NCBI GenBank assembly: GCA_022376925.1
Contig: JAIOJX010000030.1
Location: 167,225,084-167,289,083 of the forward strand
DNA length: 64,000 nt
Direction: 5' to 3'
DNA from: Tragulus kanchil
Lineage: Eukaryota > Chordata > Mammalia > Artiodactyla > Tragulidae
A program made the translations under genes and the position numbers. The notes under the pieces are model-generated. The model searched no databases and had not been told where the DNA came from. It saw only the letters and a list, made by a program, of their open reading frames with translations. Shown piece by piece: positions 22,638 through 34,471 of this stretch (positions are counted from its first letter, which is position 1; every line of letters starts with the position of its first letter).

Positions 22638-22684
22638 ATGGCGGCAGAGGAGGAGGAGGTGGACTCGGGAGACGTCAGTGAGAG
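22638..22684 (+). CDS. ABHD5: ABHD5 coding exon 1, duplicated copy
   Basis: Base-for-base copy of the exon at 21558-21604, with the same start context and GTGAGT donor. Only one of the two can be the first exon of a normal transcript. If both were real, either could splice to exon 2 at 47788 and give the same protein. The perfect identity, including intronic sequence, points to a false duplication. Confidence 0.7.
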
Positions 22685-23520
22685 GTGAGTGCCGCGAGGA
22701 TTCTGTGTCACTCGGGCGCGCAGTCAGCGCTGAGGACTCTAACCGGCCCGGCTGCTCAGTTGTCCTTCCCCGGCGCGAATCCGCGCGGCGCGGGGAGGAG
22801 AAGCCCTGGCCCCGTTCTGCCCTCAGCGGGCGCCCTTCGGGTCTGAATGTGACCCCGGCAGCGCCAGGAGGCCGCTTGACCCCCACGCGGAGGGGCCGCC
22901 GCGGGGTCGTGTCAGCGGCTCCACGGGCGGGCGACGGCGGTGGCTCGACTCCCAGCCTCGCTCGGTCTCTTTCGGGGGCAGAGACGGCTGCAGACCCCAG
23001 CACGACCCACCGGTGCTGACCGGTGTCCCTGCACTTTACTCGAGTCACGGGAAACGGCCGAGCCACCCAGTCGGCTTCCGATCTCGGCTTCCGACCTCAG
23101 GTGAGAGCTGAGCTCGGTCCAGACGCCGCCGAGGACAAAAGTGCGGTCCCGGCGGAGTGTCTCCCGAGCCGTAGGAAGGGGCGGCGCTTCCTCGGGGCAG
23201 TGGTGGACCGACAGCGCAGGTTCACCCCAGAAGCCGCGGGTCGGAAGGGGCTCGCTGGGAGGAGGAGGAATCCAGAGTGGGGGAAAGGGGCTGGAGTAGT
23301 GAGTCCGAGGCTTTAGTTTTAAGAAAATGTGTAATTTACAGATACTTTATAGGAAGAAAGTTCACACGATATGGACAGCAAGTTCAGTCAGTAATCTCAA
23401 ATAGAGATCTTTGCTTCCAAGTGTTCTAGCGTTACTGGAGAAATGTGTGCCTTTGCTCTTCGGAAGACACGTGTAAAAGAACACTTTATGGAAGTGGGAA
23501 GACAAATGTATAATGGGAAG

Positions 23521-24240
23521 ACTTATTTTTTATTTTATTGAAGAAGAGATGATCTTGTGTATTGTGTCCCTGTGTACAGTAAAGTGAATCAGTGCAGAAT
23601 ATATATATATATATTCTTTTCAGATTTTTTTCCATAATAGGTTATTACAAGATATTGAATATAGTTGCCTGTGCCATACAGTAGGTCGTTGTTTATTTTA
23701 TATATAGTGGTGTGTATCTGTTAATCGTAAACTCCTAATTTATCTGTTTCCTCCCTTTCCCTTTTGGTAGTCATAAATTTGTATTCTATGTCTGAGTCTG
23801 TTTTTTAAATAAATTCGTTTGTATCAATTTTTTTTTTTAGATTCCACATGGAAGGGATATCATGTGATACCTGTTTTTCTTTAATTTAGTTTGCTTAATA
23901 TGATAATCTCTAGGTCCATCCATGTTGCTACAAATGGCCATATTCCATTCTTTTTTATGGCTAGTATCCTGTGGTCTGTGTGTGTGCCACATTTTCTTTA
24001 TCCGTTCATCTGTGGATGAATACTTACTTTGCTTTCCTGCCTTCTAGCACTTGTAAATAGTGCTGCTATGAATATTGGGGTGCATGTATCTTTTGAAATT
24101 AGAGTTCTCATCTTTTCTGGATATATGCCCGTAAGTGGGATTGCTGGATCATATTGTAACTCTGTTTTCTTTTTAAGAAATCTCCATACAGTTTTCCATA
24201 GTGGCTGCACCAATTTACATTCCCATCAGCAGTTAGGAGG
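23521..24240 (-). mobile_element. L1 LINE 3' fragment, antisense
   Basis: Antisense L1: 3'-UTR text ('ataggttattacaagatatt', 'tgtgccatacagtaggtcgt') then ORF2 C-terminal sequence. The minus frame 23998-24213 reads [20 protein letters not shown], a hallmark of the L1 ORF2 C-terminus. Contains an (AT)n run near 23600-23614. Ends at 'tacattcccatcagcag'. Confidence 0.85.
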
Positions 24241-24660
24241 GTTCTACCAAGAAGCATTCTGATATACAAATACACTGTTTATTTTATTCTTTTCTGCCTG
24301 TAATTCAATACATTTGGCAGTAAATGAATAGCAGTTAATTAGTGGAAAAATTAAATTGCTATGAACGTTATTGCCTTATTTCTCAAGGTCAGTCATTCAG
24401 ATTAGAAAATAAATAAGCTTCTGTGCTAATCCTCATATGTGTTTAGTATTTTGAAAATAGTTCTACTTATAGATGTTGGGAGAAATTTGCATATGAAACA
24501 TGACCTAAATGACAGACAGAGACTAAAGAAAAGTCCCATGATAGATGGGGTATCTGGAAAGATGACGGAAGGGAAAAGTTGTGAAATATTAGAAACTAGC
24601 TTCTTCCCTGAGTTTTGTTTATATGATCAATAAGCCTATTGTTTTGGTTTGTTGATGAAC
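24241..24660. other. ABHD5 intron 1 sequence, no feature recognised
   Basis: No gene, RNA or clear transposon seen. Confidence 0.5.
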
Positions 24661-24664
24661 TTCC

Positions 24665-25110
24665 TTGTTAAACTAAGGTTAAATGCCCAGTGTCATGTGA
24701 ACACAAGTAGGAACCTGTTAGCTTGTCACCATCTAGTTTGTCAGCATTTTTGGCTAAGACCACCTTTGAGGGAGGGGTCTCTTTGGCCTCCATGTTGTTG
24801 TGGGGGCTTGTGAGTCCAGGGCAAAACCGGAAAAGGAATTTGTGGTTTTCAGTGTTAGCAGGAGGTCACTGGGGACAGACTGTAAACTATCCTTAGCAGG
24901 CGACCAGCTATAGGCCATGGTTAAAGGTGGGCTTCTTTGATACTCTTGGCCACACACTTAAACAGTGTCCACTATATAAACTGGCGTGGCCTTGTTAACT
25001 CTACCAAGTAAATACTTTCTCATGTTGGGTGTTCCCTAATGTGTTCATATTAAACCTTAAGATCGGACCTGCATGATAGGTGTTCCTATACCTATTTCTA
25101 GGCGGAACTA
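24665..25110 (+). mobile_element. Possible LTR-like remnant
   Basis: TG start near 24667, a TATA-like CTATATAAACTGG near 24972-24984 and a downstream CT- and T-rich portion resemble an LTR. No paired LTR, TSD or retroviral gene is visible. A repeat-library search would decide. Confidence 0.25.
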
Positions 25111-25483
25111 CAGCTGGGACTGCTGCTGGCATCCCATCAGCGAGTAGCAGGATTTAATCTGGATTTAATCTAAGGAGCTTTCCCATAGCTCTGCTTGCTT
25201 CTCACTGGGATTGGACCTCCTAGGATGTTTGGTTCTTTTTTTTTTTTTGCTTATTCCATTGATACTTTGTTGTTTAATCCTTCACTGATATAGAGCTCAC
25301 TTGAAAAAGTTTTTCTTTAATTGGCTAACCAACAATCGAACTGTCCCAAGAGCCAGGTGGATTGTAGGAAAAGTGTGAAGTCTTTGAATCAATTTCCTTA
25401 TTCTTAAGACATTTCAGATTTAGATGGTGCAATGATACAAACAAAGGAAATGATTACAAAAAGGCCATCTGAAGACTTTTTGT

Positions 25484-25672
25484 TGTTGTTCACTTGCTAA
25501 GTCATGTCTGACTCTTTGCAGTCCTATGGACTGTAGTGGGCCGGGCTCCTCTGTCCATGGAATTTCGCTGCCAAGAAATACTGGAGTAGGTTGCCACTTC
25601 CTTCTCCAGGGAATCCTTCTGACTCAGGGCTCAAACCCACGTATCCTGGTTGGCAGGTGGGAAGCCTGAAGG
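25484..25672 (-). mobile_element. Bov-A2 SINE, antisense
   Basis: Reads 'gctaagtcatgtctgactct', 'aatactggagtaggttgcca', 'ttccttctccagggaatcct', ending in a diverged head 'ggcaggtgggaagcc'. Confidence 0.88.
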
Positions 25673-26419
25673 CTTTTTGGAGCATATGATTCTTGCACTT
25701 TCCTTCTTAGTGAAGACAGGCATGTTGAGGAGCCATTAGGCTTTCAACATCTCATCCTTTTCAGTTGCAATACAGTTGAGAAAGCAGTATGTAATAGGGG
25801 TTGGGTAGACTTCTGTGAATTGTTGCAAGGTTGTCCCAGAGAATGATTAAGTATCAGTTGGGTTTAGAGGAAAGCTGTTATGGAATTGCCCAGTTGCAGA
25901 GAAGACCATAGAATAGCCAGTTTGCAGTGGTGGTCTAGAGTCATTATTAAATTTTCAGAAATTTTGCCAATAGTTGGCAGCTTGGAATCAGTCATGGTGG
26001 TAGTCTTAGACCATGAAAATCATCAAATAATATAAATAGGGTTTTTTCTTCCCCCTTCTTCTCCAGTGGGAAAATCCTTACTGGATTTTTGTTACAGTTT
26101 GACTGTGTTTCTTTGTCTTGGAGATAAGATAGAGAAATCCACTTTCCTCTCTTTTACAAGACTTCTCAGGTAGTGACCCTTCTCTGTTGCCATCTCCCCT
26201 TTCCAAATCCTTACCTGCTAACTTCTTGAAAACAGAATCCTCAGTGTCCTATCCCAGTGGACTTTTTTTTTTCAATACTTATGTTTCTTGGGTCCTTTTA
26301 AGTGTTTGACGCTAAAAGTAGCTACTCCCTTTTGAGACTCTTATGAGACATTCTAGCTTTTACGAAATTTTACTTGTTGTCCTACCTGAGACCAATAGTT
26401 AATTTTGTTTGTTTTTTGT
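25673..26419. other. ABHD5 intron 1 sequence, no feature recognised
   Basis: Moderate GC, no supportable feature. Confidence 0.5.
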
Positions 26420-26998
26420 CCTCATTCACACTCCAAGATTCTGTCTTCATCTGTGTTTTCACTGCTTCTGTTTACTCACATTCCTTGAGCTATCTTGTCT
26501 CTGGAGAGGGCTGAAATCTCAGGATGAAGCGTTCTTCAGTACTCTAGTGATGTTTATAGTTGTGTACTGAATGTTTGCAGCTGATTGCTCAAATGTAAGA
26601 GGTCCAGGCCAGGATTTCATTTGCTCCTCCTTCCCTTGAACAAAATGTACAGAAAACTCAGTTCTTCCCCTTGGGTTTCTATTTTTGTTAGGGCACTTAG
26701 GTATTTAGGTTCTTCTGGTCCTCCAGATTAAGAAATGTGGCACTGTCTTTCCATTCCCCCTTCCCTGCCCCCATTAATACAAATACCAAATCTGTTCCCA
26801 AGTTCAGTAGATTCTAATTGCAGCATCACCTTGCCCACTATCACCTGGGGGCCACATGGTTTGGATCCTCCTCACCCCCTTTTCTGAATTATTGCAGGTT
26901 TGAGTTACACGTTCTCTTCCTAGCTTTCTTTTTTTTTCATTACTTTTACACCCCCAAGAGGCACGGTCTTGTTTGTAGCACAGCCGCACACAGTGGAG

Positions 26999-27105
26999 GG
27001 CTTCCCAGGTGGCTCAGTGGTAAAGAATCTGCCTGTCATTGCAGGAGATGCAGGAAACATGGGTTTAATTCCTGGGTCTGGAAGATCCCCTAGAGGAGGA
27101 CATTT
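26999..27105 (+). mobile_element. Bov-tA-type SINE fragment, first copy
   Basis: 'gggcttcccaggtggctcag', 'taaagaatctgcctgtcatt', then 'ggtctggaagatccccta'. Only the tRNA-like head and B-box region are present. Confidence 0.8.
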
Positions 27106-27387
27106 CAGAGCAGGGTGTTTACAGGCAGGGTGGCTGCTATCATTGCAGTCTATTTGCTTGCTTCTGGTGCTCTGGGCTCCAGCCATCCTGTGCTTTTCAT
27201 TGTTTGCTGAACATGTTCCTTGCTCACCCCCTATTTTTCCATGACTTGGTTCAGGTTGTTTTCTCTGACCCTAAACAGATTGAGATCTCCCTTCTTTAAA
27301 GATCCATAATATTTTCCTAAACATCTTTATAGTATTGTTTTTCTATATTTGCTATGTCAGCTTATAGAAGACACAATTTTTTTTTCT

Positions 27388-27514
27388 TCTATTCCATAAA
27401 ATTTTATTTATTACTATTATTTTTTTACAGAGTTTTGTTTTTACTGCCACAATCAACCCAACTCTGCCATAGGTATACATATGTCCCCTCACCCCCGAAC
27501 CTCCTCCCATCCCC
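27388..27514 (-). mobile_element. L1 3' end, antisense, cut by the duplication junction
   Basis: Same start as the L1 at 28485 ('aaaattttatttattactat') but interrupted at 27514, where duplication 7 restarts. Confidence 0.75.
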
Positions 27515-28095
27515 TACCTCATTCACACTCCAAGATTCTGTCTTCATCTGTGTTTTCACTGCTTCTGTTTACTCACATTCCTTGAGCTATCTTGTCTCTG
27601 GAGAGGGCTGAAATCTCAGGATGAAGCGTTCTTCAGTACTCTAGTGATGTTTATAGTTGTGTACTGAATGTTTGCAGCTGATTGCTCAAATGTAAGAGGT
27701 CCAGGCCAGGATTTCATTTGCTCCTCCTTCCCTTGAACAAAATGTACAGAAAACTCAGTTCTTCCCCTTGGGTTTCTATTTTTGTTAGGGCACTTAGGTA
27801 TTTAGGTTCTTCTGGTCCTCCAGATTAAGAAATGTGGCACTGTCTTTCCATTCCCCCTTCCCTGCCCCCATTAATACAAATACCAAATCTGTTCCCAAGT
27901 TCAGTAGATTCTAATTGCAGCATCACCTTGCCCACTATCACCTGGGGGCCACATGGTTTGGATCCTCCTCACCCCCTTTTCTGAATTATTGCAGGTTTGA
28001 GTTACACGTTCTCTTCCTAGCTTTCTTTTTTTTTCATTACTTTTACACCCCCAAGAGGCACGGTCTTGTTTGTAGCACAGCCGCACACAGTGGAG

Positions 28096-28202
28096 GGCTT
28101 CCCAGGTGGCTCAGTGGTAAAGAATCTGCCTGTCATTGCAGGAGATGCAGGAAACATGGGTTTAATTCCTGGGTCTGGAAGATCCCCTAGAGGAGGACAT
28201 TT
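28096..28202 (+). mobile_element. Bov-tA-type SINE fragment, duplicated copy
   Basis: Exact copy of 26999-27105 within duplication 7. Confidence 0.75.
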
Positions 28203-29187
28203 CAGAGCAGGGTGTTTACAGGCAGGGTGGCTGCTATCATTGCAGTCTATTTGCTTGCTTCTGGTGCTCTGGGCTCCAGCCATCCTGTGCTTTTCATTGT
28301 TTGCTGAACATGTTCCTTGCTCACCCCCTATTTTTCCATGACTTGGTTCAGGTTGTTTTCTCTGACCCTAAACAGATTGAGATCTCCCTTCTTTAAAGAT
28401 CCATAATATTTTCCTAAACATCTTTATAGTATTGTTTTTCTATATTTGCTATGTCAGCTTATAGAAGACACAATTTTTTTTTCTTCTATTCCATAAAATT
28501 TTATTTATTACTATTATTTTTTTACAGAGTTTTGTTTTTACTGCCACAATCAACCCAACTCTGCCATAGGTATACATATGTCCCCTCACCCCCGAACCTC
28601 CTCCCATCCCCCTCCCCACCCCACCCCTCCAGGTCACCACAGAGCCCCTGTTTGAGATCCCCGAGTCCACAGCATATTCCCCTCCCTCACACCAATGTCC
28701 ATAAGACTGTTCTCCATGTTCGCCTCTCTGTTGCTACTCTGCATATTCATTTATCAGCACTGTCTTTCTAGATTCAACACACATGTCAGATACAGTATTT
28801 ATCTTTATTTGTCTGACATACTTCACTCTGTATAATAGGTTCTCAGTTCATCCACCTCATTAGAACTGGTTCAAATGCATTTCTTTTTATGACTGAGTAA
28901 TACTCCATTGTATTTATGTACCACAGCTTCTTTATTCATTCATCTGTCAGTGGACATCTAGGTTGCTTCTATGTTCTAGCTATTGTAAACAGTGCTGAAA
29001 TGAACAGTGGGGTACATGTGTCTCTTTCAATTTTGATTCCCTGAGGATATATGCCTAGTCGTGGGATGGCTGGATCATATGGTGGCTCTATTCCTTGCTT
29101 TTTGAGGAATTTCCACACTGTCTTCCATAGTGGCTGTATCAGTTTACATTCCCACCAACAGTGCAAGAGCGTTCCCTTTTCTCCACA

Positions 29188-29220
29188 CCCTCTCCAACAT
29201 TTTTTTTTTTAAAAAAAGAT

Positions 29221-29251
<31 letters not shown>

Positions 29252-29561
29252 TTTTGGGCGGGGGTTGGGTTGGGGAGGGAGGGGAGTGGGCGGGCCACTT
29301 GTATTGGTCTTTCATTTCTCTATTTTCATGGGTCTTTGTTCTTTGGCTCCTGTGGGCCTCCCATCACGGTGGCCTCTGTTGTCGCAGAGCACTGGCTCTG
29401 GGCGCATGCGCTCCAGAGCTCCGGCTCGGTAATTGGACACATCAGTCCAGCCGCTCCGCGGCACGTGGGATCTTCCCAGGCCAGGGATGGAACCAGCGCC
29501 CCTTGCACTGCAAGGTGGTGTCCTTACCCACTGGACCACCAGGGGAAGCCCCCTCTCCAAC
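29188..29561 (-). mobile_element. CHR-type SINE nested in L1, 11-bp TSD
   Basis: Element 29199-29550 with a T-run, an extended (TTTA)n tract at 29220-29254, and the complemented head at the right end. CCCTCTCCAAC flanks it at 29188-29198 and 29551-29561, splitting the L1 phrase 'ccctctccaac|ttttattg'. Confidence 0.93.
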
Positions 29562-29567
29562 TTTTAT

Positions 29568-29915
29568 TGTTTGTAGACTCTTTTGGGGGTTCCATTTAAA
29601 AAAATTTGTTTATTTTTGGCTATTCTGGGTTTTCACTGCTGCTGCAGGCTCTTCTCTAGGTGCAGGGAGTGGGGGTTACTCTCTAGTTGAGGTGAGCAGA
29701 CTTCTTGTTGAGATGACTTCTCTTGTTGTGGAACACAGGCTCCAGTAGTCGCGGCACATGGGCTTAGTAGTTCTGGCTCTCAGGCTTAGTTGCTCCGCAG
29801 CATGTGGAATCTTCCTGGATCAGGGATTGAACCTGTGTCTGCTGCATTGCAGGCAAACTTTTTACCACTGAGCTCGTTACCCCTGAGCTACCAGGGAAGC
29901 CCCTGTTTGTAGACT
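29568..29915 (-). mobile_element. Second tRNA-SINE nested in the same L1, 12-bp TSD
   Basis: Element 29580-29903, a different subfamily ('gcttagttgctccgcagcat', 'gaatcttcctggatcaggga'), flanked by TGTTTGTAGACT at 29568-29579 and 29904-29915. Contains a short internal repeat, 'accactgagctcgttacccctgagc'-type text, near its head. Confidence 0.9.
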
Positions 29916-30096
29916 TTTTGATGATGGCCATTCTGACTGGTGTGAGATGATATCTCACTGTAGCTTTGATTTGCATTTCTCTGACATTGAGAGATATTGA
30001 GCATCTTTTCATGTGTTTGTTGGCCGTGTGGTGTATGTCTTCTTTGGAGAGATGTCTGTTTAGGTCTTTTTCCCATTTTTTGATTGGGCTGGTTTT

Positions 30097-33000
30097 TTTT
30101 TTTTTTTGATGTTGAGAGGGGAAAGCTTTTGTCTTACATGTCTGATTGAGCCTAAAGAGACTTTATAAATAGGACGCTTCAATAAAGTTTTAAGAATTAA
30201 ATATGTCAACTGTTACAAACTTATGCTGACACAAACATTATGATCAAAAATGTATTACTTGTTTATTCATTTTGCATTTTGTGACTTGAAGTTTTTCATC
30301 CCAAAATATCCAAGGTATCAATAGGTATTGTCATAAGAAATTCAAAGTTTAAACTTGACCAGGACGAGTTTGGGCAAAGAGAGTCTTGAACTTAAATTAT
30401 ATTGGAGACGTTGCAAATGTGGTTCTTCTCCTTGACCTTGAATGAGCCAATGGGCAACTGTGCTTCACTGTTTTGCCTGTCTCCAAAATGCCAATTACAG
30501 ACCAGCAAGTGCAGATTTCATTCCTGTGACAAAGAACCTAACAAAAGATTGTGAAGTCCCATGGATGGTACACCTAGTAAAAACAGCACCGAATAATAAA
30601 TTTCAAAAGAAAATGTGTCTCTGAATGTGTCCTTAAAGTCTGTGTTTATTTGTAATAGCCATTCAGAAACATTATATAGTTAAAATTTTAGTTTAATTCC
30701 ATAGTTCTCTAATTTCTCACTCCTGATTGTGAATCATAAAATAAATGTATAGAAAGTGATTTTTATTAAAAATTGCTCAATTTGGGACCTAGCATCTTTA
30801 GTTTTTCATTTTATCTAGTGGATGAGCTTATTTTGGAACTTACACAAAGTGTCAGTTGGATTTTTTAAGCAGTACAAATTCTAAAAGTAAAATCTAAAAG
30901 CTACAAATAGCTTCTTTAATTATGTATGTTGGATGATGTTACTGTATCAGGTTCCAGAATGGCTTGTTTACTTTGCACAAGAAGATAGGAAACAATTGGG
31001 GGAAAAGATTTCTAGCACATGGAAAAAGTTATAGGTTAGGAGAATAACCTTTAAAAATTGTACAAAATTTTTTTTAAAAAGTAGAAAAAAAAGTGAACAA
31101 AATTGGAGATTGCAGGAATGCAAATCAATGTGTTGAAATATTAATGTGTTGTCATTGATCTAATGGTCATGATAATTTGTATCACTAGTATCATTTATTT
31201 AAAATGGCATGCTAATCACTTAAATTATGACCGTGTAAGACATAGTCTTTTTTTTTTTTTTTCTTTTTCCTCTTTTCCAGGGTAGAATTTAAGAAGTCGT
31301 TTCCCAGAAAGAAAGTGTTTTTTTGCTTAAGTGTTATCTTTTGTAGTCTGGAACCCATAAATGTACAACTGTTACAAAAGTATGCTGACACAAACATTAT
31401 GATCAAAAATGTATTACTTGTTTATTCATTTTGCATTTTGTGACTTGAAGTTTTTCATCCCAAAATATCCAAGGTATCAATAGGTATTGTCATAAGAAAT
31501 TCAAAGTTTAAACTTGACCAGGACGAGTTTGGGCAAAGAGAGTCTTGAACTTAAATTATATTGGAGACGTTGCAAATGTGGTTCTTCTCCTTGACCTTGA
31601 ATGAGCCAATGGGCAACTGTGCTTCACTGTTTTGCCTGTCTCCAAAATGCCAATTACAGACCAGCAAGTGCAGATTTCATTCCTGTGACAAAGAACCTAA
31701 CAAAAGATTGTGAAGTCCCATGGATGGTACACCTAGTAAAAACAGCACCGAATAATAAATTTCAAAAGAAAATGTGTCTCTGAATGTGTCCTTAAAGTCT
31801 GTGTTTATTTGTAATAGCCATTCAGAAACATTATATAGTTAAAATTTTAGTTTAATTCCATAGTTCTCTAATTTCTCACTCCTGATTGTGAATCATAAAA
31901 TAAATGTATAGAAAGTGATTTTTATTAAAAATTGCTCAATTTGGGACCTAGCATCTTTAGTTTTTCATTTTATCTAGTGGATGAGCTTATTTTGGAACTT
32001 ACACAAAGTGTCAGTTGGATTTTTTAAGCAGTACAAATTCTAAAAGTAAAATCTAAAAGCTACAAATAGCTTCTTTAATTATGTATGTTGGATGATGTTA
32101 CTGTATCAGGTTCCAGAATGGCTTGTTTACTTTGCACAAGAAGATAGGAAACAATTGGGGGAAAAGATTTCTAGCACATGGAAAAAGTTATAGGTTAGGA
32201 GAATAACCTTTAAAAATTGTACAAAATTTTTTTTAAAAAGTAGAAAAAAAAGTGAACAAAATTGGAGATTGCAGGAATGCAAATCAATGTGTTGAAATAT
32301 TAATGTGTTGTCATTGATCTAATGGTCATGATAATTTGTATCACTAGTATCATTTATTTAAAATGGCATGCTAATCACTTAAATTATGACCGTGTAAGAC
32401 ATAGTCTTTTTTTTTTTTTTTCTTTTTCCTCTTTTCCAGGGTAGAATTTAAGAAGTCGTTTCCCCAGAAAGAAGGTCTTTATTTGCTGAAGTGTTATCAT
32501 TTGTAGTCTGGAAGTTTTCAGTCTTTCATTGGTTGAGGAATTATTTCAGAGAAATGCATATATCCATACCTCAAATCAATTTGGATATTTATAAGAAATA
32601 TGAAAACTTCATAGTTTTCTAAATGAGGTAGAATACTATGCATAGAGTAGCTTATAGAGAGCAGTAATAAACATAGTTTTTCCTCTGTTGACCATACCAG
32701 TCAGTATAGGCCATTTTAAAGGAAACTGTAAAATAATGGAATTCTTTTTACTTATAACCTAATTAGAAATGTTATTTAAATGGCCAAAGCTGTGTGGAAA
32801 TTGACCAGACTTTTGTATATTTTCTTCAGAATACTTTGAAACCTCTTTCACTGTTTCACAATATTTACAGTTTGTGCAATTCAGATTAAGTAATACTATG
32901 GATAGTCAAATACCTTAGAGAATAAAACAGAGATTACTAGGAAATTTAAATGTTAGTGGTCTAGTATACAAGTACAGTGTTAATGATATTTTTAAGAAAA

Positions 33001-33222
33001 GAGAGAGAGAAAGAGTACACAGAGTTCAGGGGAGAGATTTCAGTTTTATCTCTCAAACTCCAGATACCTAAAAATCAGATTCTTGAGTTAACAATATGCT
33101 AAGCACATCTTGTTTGGCTTTCCGTAGAATTGCCACCTTTGGTATAGTGCTTTAAAACTTTTCTTACTCAGAAGTCTGCTCACTAAAAAGATTGTTTATA
33201 TCTGTTACAGGTTACAAAGCAA
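30097..33222. other. ABHD5 intron 1, low-copy sequence, no gene
   Basis: AT-rich sequence holding duplication 8. A 60-codon + frame occurs in each copy (30442-30624 and 31601-31783) but has no recognisable features. A T-run lies at about 31248-31262 and again near 32407-32421. A short GA-rich run sits at 33000-33015. Confidence 0.5.
30207..32512. repeat. Local direct duplication 8 (30207-31352 and 31366-32512)
   Basis: About 1.15 kb repeated, offset 1159, with a 13-bp spacer. The interior is essentially identical. The right end of copy 1 differs from copy 2 by clustered indels and substitutions ('agaaagaaagtgtttttttgc' region versus 'agaaagaaggtctttatttgc'). The left end of copy 2 is altered too (ACAAAAG versus ACAAACT). 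Confidence 0.92.
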
Positions 33223-33540
33223 GTTTATTTATTTATTTTTTTTTTGAGGGGAGGCGAGTTGGGGAGGGAGGAGGGTGGGTGGGCCACTTCTCTTGGTCTT
33301 TCATTTATCTATGTTCATCCATCTTTGTTCTTTGGCCCGTGTGGGCCTCTCATCGCAGTGGCCTCTGTTGTCTCAGAGCACCGGCTCTGGGCGCATGCGC
33401 TCCAGAGCTCCGGCTCGGTAATTGAACTCATCGGTCCAGCCGCTCCGCGGCACGTGGAATCTTCCCAGGCCAGGGATCGAACCAGCGCCCCTTGCACTGC
33501 AAGGCGGTGTCCTTACCCACTGGACCACCAGGGAAGCCCC
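33223..33540 (-). mobile_element. CHR-type SINE, antisense
   Basis: (TTTA)n and T-run start, GGGGAGGCGAGTTGGGGAGG block, then 'gggcgcatgcgctccagagc', ending in 'ggaccaccagggaagcccc'. Complete length; CpGs still present. Confidence 0.9.
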
Positions 33541-34166
33541 TATTTCATTTTTTGATTAGATACTTTGGGGCTTGGATCCTCAGGCTTTCTATTGAGGTCA
33601 GTTATCAACATATTAGACAGTGTATGATAAAATTTTCCTGATGCCATAGATAAGAGTCCCTATGGTGAATGTCTTTGCCTTTATATTGGCATTGACACTT
33701 TTATCTCTTCTGAAGTAACATATGATGGTGTTTACTGTTTATCTGCTTAAATGAATTAGTTACTTTTTGTTTTTCTGTGTATTTTCCAAAGTCCTCAGCA
33801 GGCACTTCTGTGTCTTAAGCACTGTATTGTGGCCATGGTAAATTTAATTGTTCTTTTTGTTTTTGTGGCTTGAAAGTATGACCGGACATCTGACAAACTT
33901 CAGTCTGTGTCCTTAGTCTCAATCTGATGTCCTTAGTTACAGTCTCCCACAGACTAGACTGAGAAATGCAAGAAAACTGAATGGCATAGGAGATTTTGTG
34001 GAAGAGGCAGAGGGTTTCTCTGAAGATGAGTTCAATTTGCCCCAATGAAATTCATTGGGTGTATTAGAGAGTTGGATCATAGAGGTTGCCAGGTAAGGTG
34101 TGGGAACTCATGAGCAAAGGGTTATAAGCCAGAGGGAGGAAGAGCAGACCTTGCTTTGCACACTTT
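33541..34166. other. ABHD5 intron 1 sequence, no feature recognised
   Basis: No supportable feature. Confidence 0.5.
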
Positions 34167-34471
34167 AAAAATGTGCTTTGAGGGCTTCCCTGGTGGTCCA
34201 GTGGGTAAGGACACCGCCTTGCAGTGCAAGGGGCGCCAGTTCGATCCCTGGCCTGGGAAGATCCCACGTGCCATGGAGCAGCTGGACCGATGTGTCCAGC
34301 GACCAAGCTGGAGCTCTGGAGCGCATGCGCCCAGAGCCGGTGCTCTGCAACAGGAAAAGCCACTGTGATGGGAGGCCCACACAGGCCACAGAACAAAGAT
34401 GGATGAACATAGATAAGTGAAAGACCAATAGAAGTGGCCCGCCCCCCCCACCCCCAAAAAATGTGCTTTGA
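34167..34471 (+). mobile_element. CHR-type SINE, sense, with 15-bp TSD
   Basis: Element 34182-34456: head 'gggcttccctggtggtccag', B box 'agttcgatccctggcctgg', and a C-rich end (CCCCCCCCACCCCC) instead of the usual purine/T tail complement. AAAAATGTGCTTTGA flanks it at 34167-34181 and 34457-34471. Confidence 0.92.

Larger units (their letters stand above)
21240..23367. repeat. Local direct duplication 6, ABHD5 CpG island and exon 1 (21240-22287 and 22320-23367)
   Basis: 1048 bp are repeated at an exact offset of 1080 bp. Line-by-line comparison shows no difference. The 32-bp spacer begins TTTATAGGAAGAAA, an echo of the sequence just before it, and ends GCTCAGCGC. The duplication includes the promoter, start codon, splice donor and early intron 1. 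Confidence 0.95.
26420..28611. repeat. Local direct duplication 7 (26420-27514 and 27517-28611)
   Basis: 1095 bp are repeated with a 2-bp spacer (TA), offset 1097. The copies appear identical. Copy 1 ends inside an antisense L1 at 'cctcccatcccc', and copy 2 runs on into the rest of that L1. Confidence 0.93.
28485..30096 (-). mobile_element. L1 LINE 3' portion, antisense, host of two nested SINEs
   Basis: Antisense L1 from its 3' UTR ('ttttacagagttttgttttt') into ORF2. The minus frame 28969-29166 reads [20 protein letters not shown], the conserved ORF2 C-terminus. L1 text resumes after each nested SINE ('tttttgatgatggccattct', 'ggtctttttcccattttttg'). Frames are interrupted, so it is inactive. 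Confidence 0.88.

Noticed and set aside
21375..23316. Frames of 97-163 codons on both strands of the CpG island as genes
   Set aside because: GC-rich DNA has few stop codons, so long frames are expected. Only the short ABHD5 exon 1 has splice and protein support.
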